Shown here piece by piece: positions 33,101-45,100 of a stretch of 64,000 bases of DNA. The notes beneath the pieces are model-generated. The model searched no databases. It was not told the DNA's origin and saw only the letters and a list, made by a program, of their open reading frames with translations. Numbering within the stretch: the first letter of the stretch is position 1; the number at the start of each line of letters is the position of its first letter. The DNA is taken from contig OX377202.1 in NCBI GenBank assembly GCA_947396885.1, positions 74,372,643 through 74,436,642 on the forward strand. The letters run 5' to 3'. The translations under genes were made by a program, and so were the position numbers. Source of the stretch: Heligmosomoides polygyrus polygyrus. Its lineage: Eukaryota > Nematoda > Chromadorea > Rhabditida > Heligmosomidae.

Positions 33101-36100
33101 GATCGGTCCTACTGTTTTATGCACTTTTGCCTGTGTACAATTGGTGTTGAAGGTTTTTCATGAATCTCATATATCATCGTATTTTGCGTATTTGGGCCAT
33201 TGCGGATGCATCACAAGATGTCGACGAGGAAGATGTAGTGAAATCATCAGCAAACTCCAAAAAAAGTTCCTGCCGTTCCGGCGTACCGTTGAGACAGTTC
33301 CCTTATAAGGAGGTTATCTGGGGCCCAATCACAAATGTGATATCCATTTTTGAAATTTCGGCCGATTACGATGGTTTAGCACGTGTACATGCGACCCCAT
33401 TGTAACCTTTGAGGGTCCCTAGCTCCTTGGGTTCAAGGACTTTGAAAAAATGGTACCTTTTCTACTAGGTGAAGACAACAAGCAGATCGGTAGTTGGCAA
33501 TGTCGTGCACGTCTCCCTTCTTGTAAGCAAGACGGTCCTTCTGATTTCCACTGAGATGGAACCTTGCACTCCGGGTGGGGAGCCGCGCCAGGGTATTGAT
33601 GAGCGCTGACGGGACGTTCTTCAAGTGTTCGGGTCTGATCCTGTCGGGAACAGGTGCTGTACGTCTCTTCACCAACGAAATGGTGTGTCGGATCTCGGAA
33701 GGGAGAACAGAGGGGATGACGCATCCTTAGTGTGGCATGGAAACAGGTGGACGAGGCTATCGAAGAGATCGTAGTAGAAGTGGATGACCTTCTCCATTGC
33801 TCTTCTCGAGGAGGTGACGTCAGGGCCTCGGAAAGCGGTCGTCTTGGTGTTGAGGTTGGCGAAGTTCCGACGTACATTGCAGATGCTCAACCCTGCCTCT
33901 GCTGCTTCAGCCAACACTTCCGCCGTTCTCTCCTTGAGATCTTCATTTATCGCCGCTCTGCATAGCTTCGCAAGCTCGCGTGCATCCTCAGGCTGCAATT
34001 GCGCGGAATCTGAGCTTTCAACGCTTCCCTCTCGATTAAGCTTGTTTTACGGGTATGAAGTCGCTGCACTAGGACGAAAAAGGCATATATGTACATGGAT
34101 GTAGATTCCCCTAAAATCTTTGTTCTGCTGACGACATTGTGATTCGGTTGAAAAGCTGTCAACCTAAAGGGACGTCGTCCTGGTCTCTGGCCTCTCTTGG
34201 ATTCTAGAGACCATCTGATGGACTCCGGCCACCGAGCAAACCTATTCGACCAGACTGTTCTTTCTGCGCTTTGTTACCCAGCGGAGACGTGGGTTGACAC
34301 TGCTGTCGCATATAAGTCCCTAATTATCACGCACAGGGCGCTAGAGCGATGAACTCTTAAGTATGATCCGCGAATTCAACATCGAGCTGGACTTCGCAGA
34401 TCGGACATGAGATAAATATCTCGTCTTGGCGACTCAGCAAACTGCTTGTGGAATGCCAGATACCGATGGGTCGCTCACATCATCAGGACTCAAGACGACA
34501 GATGTGCAAAAAGAGCAGTGGGATGGATCCCGAGGGACGCCAAACAATCTTGTGGACACCTCCATCAAGATGGATAGGAACGATTGTCGCCAGCCATTTC
34601 GGTAGGGAACGAACCAGGCTGCTCGTCAACACCAAGTTCGAACAGCAGGAACTTCCTGCATGACGATGGTGAGACAACGAAGCGAACTGAAACCATACTG
34701 TGGCCCGCACGACTTTTTAAATTGGGTATTATAGATAACTAAGTATGGTGCTGGTGAGACACTGAATGTCAATTTGGTCTATGCAGCCGGTGGCTTGAAT
34801 TAGTTAGTAGAAAGACAAGCTAGTGTTCTATTCTTGACCGGTTGTCAGTGTATGGTCCCCGGTAGGATGAAGTACTTGATTCCGGGTCAGTTATTTTTTA
34901 AATTAAATTAAAAATTCAAATTCTAGAGAAAGTCATAAATTGTTTAAATCGAAAATATATTTTGACAGTTTCACAGCCAGGGGTTGAATTACGATTTACG
35001 ATTTTACGATTTACTGCGATTTTTGGAATTTTTTTTACGATTTACGATATTTTTGTTCGTAAATTGTAAATTTTTGTAAATCTGATCTTTGGTCACGAGA
35101 TCGTCATATATAGTGCGCTCTAGTGTGGGTATACTTCTGCCATCTTTGGAAAATTAGACACTTCTCTCATGCCTTCTGTGTCTGGAGTACCTTACACTGT
35201 CTTGCTTTTATCAGCTTTTTAGATAGCAGATGAGGTGTCATGTCTGCTTGCAATGCATGAAGACATGTCCTTAACGGCTGCGGGAGAATTCGTTACGGAG
35301 GTTGAAAACAAACGCGTCAATGTGAAATGTAGAAAAGTGAGGATTGGAGGACGCGTCTCAGCGCAGCGGCCGACCGCCATCTTATGAAAAATACATGATA
35401 AGCATGTGATAAGTACGTGAAAGGGCGAACACTCTAGATGGAACTGTTAGGTGCAATCAGCGGGAAACCACATCTGAGGCAGTTCAAAGCTTGATTGGAG
35501 AGTATGGAGTAGTCACAATGGATTAAAGACTCGCATATACCTTGCATGCCAGCATCGAAAATATGTCCATTGATTAGAAGGCAGGATTGAGAGATGATGC
35601 TCCGGCACGCTTTTGCTTTCCAGCACTTGCCCAGTTTTTAAAGTAGGAAGTTTTTGGCAGCGAACTTGTAACTAGTGGAATCCGTCACTACTCCATTTTG
35701 TGCTAGGGAAATGTCGAGAATAGTGCAAAGTTGAATCTCAGGATAGAGCTTTTGCTGCGTACCATTATCTACCATTTTCACGTCGAATTGGACACTTTTC
35801 AAATCAGATTGGACACTCTCCTAAGTTAGCATTAAGACTATTGAAATAAGCGAACTCTATCAAATTGAAATGAGCTTCTTCTACATTAAACTAGAGACTC
35901 TCCAAAAAGGTAAAAATATTTTTTGTCCAAGGAAAATTTTAGCATATCTTTCTTTGAAGCTTTAGTTCTTCTATCCAATAGGTGAGCAATTGTTTGAAAT
36001 TTTATAGAATTTATACTTTTAGAAGAAAATAATGGTTTAGAGATTGTTTTAAAGAGGAGAAAGTCGGCCTTTTTTTGTGCCGAAAAAGACTGCACCATGC

Positions 36101-39100
36101 CCTCTTCCAAGACGTCGCGATTTTTATTCGATTGGTAGCACAATTTCTGCTGACATGGAGCTTGACACCTATTAGCGAACAAGAACAACTGTAAAGAACA
36201 CACAAGTCCTCACTTTGATGGTTCATGTAAGTGGCACCTCACTATCAATCAAAAGTTGCAGCGGACTTTTTGAGTGCATGGCGCGATCTGATCTTTGAAT
36301 GAGCTATACGCTTGCTTCTTTGCTGTGCTTTAAAGCAAATTTCGATTGTTTTTTCCTAAAAATAAAATTTTATAAAATTATTGCACATCTTGGAGAAGGT
36401 GAACTAAACAATTTCAAAGAAAGTTATACTAAATTTTCCTAGAACAAAAAATTATTCTAGCCATCTTATTGAGTCTGCAGTTTAACCTGACTGAAGGCGA
36501 TTTCGACTTGGAAGAGTGCAACTTTGATTTGAAAAGTCTTGAAACTAGCTTAGAAGAGTGTCCAATTTGATTTGAAAAGTGTCCGTTTTGATTTCAGTAA
36601 TGTTTAGTTCGACGTGAAAATGGTATATACCATTCAACCCTTTATGATACGATGCGCATTTTATGCGGTTATTCCAATGATTCACAAGGTTAACCAGCGA
36701 ACAAGTACATATAATCTGCTCTGAAAACCTTGATACCAATTTATTATGTAGGATAAGAGGATGGAGCTATTTAATTAAGGTGGTGCATAAAACATTCTCT
36801 TAGAAACATTGGCCGCAAAACACTTTCTCTGAGACTCCTATCTCCAGCCTTGCTACGATTTACGGTTCACGTTCTACGATTTACGACGGTTTTATCGTAA
36901 TTACGATTTACGATTTACGAAATTTCGGATTGCATTTACGTATACTCCTGTGTACAGCTTGTTTAGCTTAACTTGGAAGGGACTTCGTTTAGATTTCGAA
37001 GATGTGCAGTGTTGTTTGAAAAGTGATATGGTGAACCTCTTAGCATTTCAGACTCAATGGTTTTTAATGCTCAACTAATGTTAGTTTTAAGCAGACGACT
37101 GCCTAAACTTTCGAATTTCGAAAGAGGGTTTCAATCCAGATAAGCTCTAATGCGCACTTTCAAAGGGGTGCATTTTATATCCATATTCTATTCTGCAAAA
37201 TATTTCTTGACTTGAAATAAGTTGAAAAGTTAGAAGCGGTCATTTGCGGATTATTTCGCTCATTGGTGTCCGCGTACCTTAACTGGCACTATGCCTAGTC
37301 GTGTCCTCCGGTGTGAGCGTATGCTCACACAGTGTTGACTTTTCCAGCCTTCTTTCGAAGTGTACCATGGTCAGCGCTAGATGAGGCTACTAAATAGAGA
37401 ATTTCTTCGACGATGTAATGCACGTGTAGGCTTGTGGGAGCACAAGAGCAGGAGTCGCCTATCGCGTGCACCCCGAATTTCTTGGCTCGGGTACTGCGGA
37501 CCCTCTTTCCCTACACAGGGTCGAGAACTGGTACCCGACATGCCTGGGAAGTTCATAAGACGGATTTATTTATTGGCGGTACAATACCTCTGCAAGGCAT
37601 TGTATTGGTAAATATGGCATTGAAAATTGCCTCCACCTTTAGAAGCAGAATGAGTGGCGCTTTTCAAAAGAGCGGATTTTCGGTGTCTTTTATCCTTCAT
37701 CTTTTATCGTTTAATGGAAGTGCGAAAATGTGACAAATGAATAACGGTTGTTCAGAGAATTGTTAGGATTAAGACTTTTCTAGGTGTTACGATGTTACGG
37801 TGTTACGGTGTGTGGACTTCTACATGTTTGTGAAAGCTTTAGTGTAAACAAGGTCTCGCTAAAAATTTTATTTATTTTTCATTTTATTCATGGACGTAGA
37901 CAGACATCCACGTTGTTAAAAGGAAAATGAGAACAGCAGAGCACAGACGTCATAACCACAACCAAGAATTGAAACACGAGAAAAGGTAAGGAGTGAATGT
38001 ATGAAAACTACGGCGAAAACTTGAAGGCTCGGGGCTGCCCTGCAAAGCTAATTTTTTCGGCTCTTCTCTCGAAAGAGCCGAGTGACAGGTGCAGGAAGTT
38101 CTCCTTAATGATTCTCGTTAATTATTTTGCTTAGCAGTGGAATTACTCTTAATGAAGAGAATTTAGCGGTAACCTGTTTTCTAGAAGACGGAGCCCTGAT
38201 TTTGATACTATACAGTATTATGAAGGCTTTACTGTCAAGTGTTCTATGTAATATCCAAATCAGGGTTCCGTCTTCTGGAGTTACGGCTAACTTCTCATCG
38301 TTAAGAGTAGTTCCACTGCTAAGCAAAATAATTAAGGAGGACTTCCAGCAACTGTCATGCAAAACCACTCTATAGTTCCCCTCCCCTCATCGACCGGCTT
38401 ATCCATTAATCTAGATTTGGTGTTTCGTTTTCTTACCTTTACATAACCTTTGAAAAATCCTCAACTCTCCATTATTGATCGGTACCGGTGACCTAACACG
38501 GGGCACTTGTGGACTATTCTCGGAACTGCCGTGCTGCCTTCCATAACTTTAATCTTTTTGAGTTGGCAATAAATAAATCACGATGTCATTTCCACGAGAC
38601 TACCTTCGAGCTATCATCTTCTATGAATGGTGTCGTTGCCTGTAGCGATGGCAACCGTCGAAACATCAGCAGCGCACTGGAGGAGGACATCATTTCCATC
38701 GTCACTGTCAAGCGCTAGTTCGCTAGCTTCAGGAGGCACGGACTTCGAAACCTCGGTCGGTTCGCCTCCACACAGTGGAAAACTCCGCCGTTCTCGACGC
38801 TGTCAACGAGGATCCGGAGGTTAACATCCGCAGTCTAGCGACGAGATTCGGCTGCACCCGTCCAACAGCTCTCTGTCCAGTCTCTCGGCTACAGAATAGC
38901 TGTTTCTTGACCGATGGCATGGGTGAACCACATGCCATCGGTCAAAACACAAGGGTATGCATTTGTTAGCCTCTATGTACTTCTACACCCACATTGAAAG
39001 GAATTTTCGGAAGACCTGACTGCTGCAGATGAGGGTTGAGTCCTCTCCGCTTCTAACACTCATTCTGCCCTTAAGGCATCCCTAGGGAAGAGAAATCACC

Positions 39101-42100
39101 AAAATTCAATATGTTGAAAAGGTAGTCAGCAAATTCTTTGACTCCTCAGGTTTGGGAGGAGGAAATTGCCGACCTGACTATAAGGTTGAGCTCTGTAGTG
39201 ACTAGCGATGGTAATTGTTGAGTGAGTTCCATTGTTTGTCGGTTTAAAAAGTAAGAGGAAAAAATGTCGAGCATTCGAAGACTTTCTTAGCACCATGGCA
39301 GTAATATCTGCCAGCTGTCATAAGAGCTATGGCGACTAAGACGAGTCATATACCGTGTGTTCAACATGGTGCGTGACTTTTGGGACACCAACATCTGACT
39401 CTTTCGTCCGACTTGCGAGTTTCAGACTTCCGAGTAATTTCGGAACATCTGGTCTAGCCTCTAACACTTATAGCATCAGTTTCGGGACACGTTTTCTGAC
39501 CTCAGGCACCTGATGCTTGATCGCCTGCAGCCCGCCATCTGGCACTTTAGCACGCATGTTTGTGCTCCAAATGTCTTCAATGTAGACCTCCATTCATAAA
39601 ATACGACAAAAGTGGCCGCTGTGGTATCCTGAATGATTGGCAGTAAGCCGCTATTGCGTAGCGGTTAAGATTGGTTGCTTAATTTCGTTCAAAACACCTT
39701 TAAAAGATCGTGCATGATATCGCACCCACGTGGTTCTGACGGTAGCCAACACTTGCATGAGCATGGACTCGGTCACATAGGCGTTAGATGAAAATCCTAA
39801 GTTATCAAAATTACTGCTCAAACTGAAGTACTAACGAGTAGAAGAGAGAGGTGTTAAGCAATCCTGCCTTGCATTTCTCTATTTAAACGCCATTTACACC
39901 GTCACCTGAATAAACTGTGAATTACTGGATGTGTAATTGGCACAATCTTTTTGTGAGATGCAGCTAAATTTGCTCGCTTTTCTATGCCTTCAAAGAAGCC
40001 TAACCGTTTTGCAGCTGAACCGGTGACTTTTCAAACAGTGCAAAAATTGCCCATGCTCGACTTTCCATCAATCGTGGCTTAACGTTGCCCAATTAGATGT
40101 GTCCTTGATAAGCTATCGACCCAGACTGTTAACCGCTTTATTCCCGTTGACGTTTCGGCAGTTTTGCATTCTTCGGTGACTGGAAATGTCGGAAATATTT
40201 ATTTACAACGGCATTCGCCAAACATAGTTTCATCCTTCAGAGTAATATTCGTAGAGAAGAGATTACTATATAGGATGAAGTGATGTTTTTCTCTAAGAAG
40301 ATTGCTCTGTAGGATGAAATGATTAAATTGATTACCCAAATAAAAAAATTCTTACATTCGCTTCGTTCCTACCCTTAGACGAATGTAAGAAAGTAAAAAA
40401 AAAGAAAACAAGAGCTTCTCCGGAACTTCTCAGTAAGGAGGGAAATCCTATTAGTTGTTTAAAAGATATTTGCGAAATGACGTTGTTAACATTTTCGACT
40501 TTTCCAGGCTCCGAAAAATGCAAAACTGCTGAGACTGCAGCGGGAATAAAGCCGTTAACAATTTGGTCGATAGCTTATCAAGAACACATCATAGCTGCAA
40601 GAGATTGTTTCACCCCATATTTTCACATAGGCTTGTTCTTCAAATGTTATCTTCATTTCGTTTTTTGAGCTGATTGTGTGACGAAGCCGAATAGTTGGAA
40701 CTAATAGACTCGATTGTTTTTTAATTTCGTGTTTTGAAATTCAATTTTGCAGGGCGTAATGGTGTGTGCTCCGTAAGCGAATATGGTGGACAGTTCTTGG
40801 GAAAACCGGCCTTCTTCAAGGTGGTGGTTTCAGTAGACGACGCCATGCCAGATATCACACTATTATATTCAGGTAACAAGCACGTGCGGGCATGTGATGA
40901 GTTTGGATTTCCCACCTCGGTTCAACAATTGGGAGCGCGTCGACCCGGTTGATCTCTACACAGCGCCCACGAATAAGATCGAAGCGAATCCGAAGATGCG
41001 CATGAATGACGTAAGTCGAGGCAGCAACCTGCTCTTTCTGTAGCTACGCTCTCAACTCGGGTTGGCGAGGATAGCATTTCAGCACCTGTCATTGGAAGCG
41101 AAAGGTGCCGACTACCTGGTGCTGTGGTTGGATTGTGATAAAGAAGGAGAGAACATTTGCTTTGAGGTTCGTCAACGCTTCTTTTATGGGAAGAATACAA
41201 TCCGAGGCCGACGTAATCTTCTCCTCCGTCTGTTACGCATGAAATCGAAAGTTTCCGCCATTTGCTTGCACCTAATCCTTCACTTGCTGTTCTCCTCATG
41301 TCGTATTCACTTTATTTTTGGGCAAGAGAAAGGGAGTGTGTGTCGACCTGGAATGTTTGGGTCCTCACATCTTCCATTGCTTTCGGCCAATCTTATTACC
41401 CACCACTGCTTCGCTGCTAAGAAGTCGCGTAAGAGAGCAAATTTACGAAATGCCCTTTCTTGGATCCCACGTTCAAATTACGTGGTTGGATGGAAGCGTT
41501 GTAGCTTTTGTCTCTTGCTGTGAGGTATCATTTAGCGTCCTGTTTATTGTTGAAATGCTCGAGCGGGCCATATCAATCTTCCATTCGTCCCTGTTGCGTG
41601 CCAGAGTGCTCCAATGAGTCCCGTAGCTCGAGCGGAACCAAGTGCGTCATATCGTTCGTTCAGTACTTTCACGAAGAAGCTCGATCAGCGCGCTGGATAC
41701 GTCCCAATGTTGTTTCGTCATCTCGCGGAATCCAGTCAGTGACCGCTGTCGTTGAGCGGGTGTCTGCGAAACGGCCGATCCACCTAGTTTTCGCCGACTT
41801 CACCCATGCGACAGGGTCCCTGGTCCCTGGACGTCGACGAACCCTGTGAGGGCCCTCTGCCAATTGCGTGTATGATGTCAGTCCGAATATCGTTCTTTCG
41901 ATTGCCCGCCAGGTGACTGAGGTCGCTTGCGTATCCTGTTTTCGTACAGCTCCGATTTCCGAGGTTATCAATGTAGTCGAATAGATGGCACACTGCAGGA
42001 CGTTCTTCCCAACACCTTTTTCAGGACTTTTCCGATGCTGTTGAAGGCTCCCTTGTCGCAAATTTCCGCCTGCCCAGTTTCGGCCCTAGGTCGTTGGCCA

Positions 42101-45100
42101 TGTTGACTCTGCGACCAAAACACGCGTAGCTTGGACATTCGGGGATGTTCGTTGAGGGTGAATGGTTAAGGAAGTATGCACATCAAACTCTATCCGCTTC
42201 GTGACCAAATGACGTTGGGTGCTGTCTGGTCAGATACTCGCTTTTTTCTGCCAGTCCACCTTTCCATGCAGCTGTAAACATCTCCTGGCTATTGCCCCCC
42301 CCCCCCCCCGCCCCTATTCTCGAGGCATTCGACTTCAGTTTCTCGAGAGCTGCATCGCTTCCTTGATATGTGATTAGCACTTATGACCACCGCACTATCA
42401 ATCCGTTATTCTTTTCTACTCAGTTTGAACCATGACATTATGGGCGAGGTGATGGTGCGGTCTCTACACAACGCCGTTGTCTTGGAATCCTTGTGGATTT
42501 TAGTTTGGATAAAAAAGTCCTGTTAACAATCCGTGGACAATTGGAACCCAAGATTAATTGCGCAACGAAGTTTTCAGTTGTGCTATTGGCCGTTATCATA
42601 GAGCTAAACGGCGTTTAAGCGATCAATATATTAGGGGGGGGGGGCAAAAGTAATGAGACAAATTGAAAAAAATCTTTATCTCTTTATAACTCAATTACAA
42701 CTCAACGATGCTGAGGAACGTATTTGCCATTAAGGGCAATGACTTTGCTGCCATCGCTCAGTCAACTTCCTGATCCCATCCTTACAGAACTGCTTGAGCC
42801 TGGTGTTGATCAACTGCTCGATACGGTTGTCAAGGACTGCTTGGGTTCTTGTGTCCCTTCCGACCAGGAAGTCCCGTAGGCCCAAGAAGTGGTGGTAGTC
42901 GCATGGAGAGATGTCCGGCGAATACGGTGGTTGAGGCATGTGAACGTAGCCCAGCTGGCCAAGCTTATCCGTGGTTACTTGTTCCCGATGGGGTGCGGCG
43001 TTGTCGAAGAGGAGGACCTTCTTGAAGTGCTGCGAATGGATAAGAGCGAGTCGCCGGCCCATCTCTTCCATTTCGTTCACCATGGTCTTGGAGTTCATCG
43101 TAGTGCTCTTGGGAAGCAGCTTCCGGTAAACCGATCCATGGGCGCAGACCCAAAAGCTCCAAAGGTGCTTCTCGCCGTGAACATCTTGCCGAACGAAGGT
43201 TGGTAACAGGTTACCAAGCCTCACCCAGACTCGCTGCCTGGCAGAGTTAAGGTAGAAGACGTGCTTCTCATCTTGCGTGACTATTGAGCCCAGGCTGCTC
43301 GGAGTTGGGAATTGGGCGAGATTTGCGCGACACAGGTCGACTCGTCAGACCGGGGTTTCGGCACGAGACAGACTGGGGTTTTGGCATGCTTCTGGAAAGG
43401 GCGGAAGTTGTAACTTCTCAGATGGGCTTCAGTAAGTAGCATACAAACATACAAATACGATAAGCACGAAACCAGACTCCAGCCACGAGATATGTGGACA
43501 CGGCACGGGGTGTCTCACTACTTTTGCCCCCCCCCCCCCCCTAATAGATCAGTGATATGGTGGTTTGACGGTAAGGGTCGCACTCGCTCGTCAGCGAAAT
43601 TCCCTGGAAGCGAAAATGTTCAGAAGTTCTTTGCAGAAGCTACCAGAGAAGGTGAATGAGCTGAGAGAGCGGCGTCGCATGGGGTCTCTGCTTTTTAGAA
43701 TCGTGGTATACTGTTTGAAAGGTGATAACTTTGCTCGAAGTAAAGATACTGAAGAAGTTAAGGGCTCTTGTGAAAGCTTATGAAAGTAAAAATTTTCTGA
43801 CAGATGGGCGGCATGGATTGTGCCGTACACTCGTCTGAAACCTTGCGATTTACATTCGATTTATTGTGTTTCGCTTCAATACTTGCTATAATTTCTTTAT
43901 AAGGTAGCCGTTTCAACTGATTTGTGCTTCTTTTAGGGTTTAAAACTTAAAAACACACTGCGGCTTGCGAAAAATGCAGGTATCCTAAAAATGCAGGTAC
44001 TATTCGCTAGGTCCTAGCATTACTGCTAATGACGCTTTTGAAGATGTTCGAGTCTCAAATGAAAGCAGAAGAGAGTAACGGGAATTCTGTGGCGTGCAGA
44101 TGGTCAAGGCTGTGCCATGCCCCCGCCTGAAACCTTGCATTTCTGACTCGATTGATTGTGCATGGGCTGGATGCCTGTTACAGTCTTGATACTATTCGGC
44201 TACTTTAAGCTGTACTGTGCTCACTTTACTGTTTAGGACTCGGCAATCACGTGAAAGATACGAGGTTTTATTGATTTTATTGATTGCACAATTTAATTGT
44301 GAGCAACGGCCGCATTTTCCAAGATGGACACTGTTGACTGATGAAGCAACATTCAAGCTGAATGGAGAGGTTATTCGGCATAATTGCGGCCACTGGAGAC
44401 GAAAAACGTTACAAGAAGCGCAGCACGGGTTAATGTGGCGAAGCAGTAACAATAATTCAACAAGCATTCAACTGATGCACAATCAATCGTGTTTAAAATG
44501 CAATGCTTCAGGCGGATGCATGGCGCAATCTCCACTATTTGCAAGCCAAAGAAAGTTCGTCTCTCTGTGCTTTTATAGGAGTCTCAAACACCTTCAAATG
44601 CTTCACTAGCAGCAATGCGAGAACCTTTAAAATGGTACCTGCATTTTTTAGGATACCCTGCATTTTTGCAAACCGTAGTGTTTTTTTTTTGAGTTTTAAA
44701 CCTTAAGAGAAGCACAAGTCATTCAATACGATCACTTTTGAAACAATCACAGCAAGTATCCAAGCGAAACACAATCGAATGTAAAGCGCAACATTTCAGA
44801 CGAGTGCATGACGCATTCCATACCGCTCATATGTCAGAAAATTTTCATTTTCGTATGCTTTCGTAATGCCTTTAACTTCTTCAGTAGCTTTACTGTAGGC
44901 AATGTTATCACCTTTCAAACAGTGTATACATTTTTTTGAGACACCCTATGTGGTCTGTAATTAATGAACAATCAAAAAAGTGTTCAAGCTGTCTAGGTGT
45001 TTACAAAATTCGTACTGCTTTCTGTAGTGTTCTGCTTTCTGTATTGTGAAGTGCTCTAGCTTGATTTAAAGGATAGAAGACGAAATTTTTTTAATGCTGG

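Noticed and set aside
41062..41523. Long plus-strand frame as an independent gene
   Set aside because: Only 41083-41166 is coding (TOP3B exon 4); the rest is read-through into intron.
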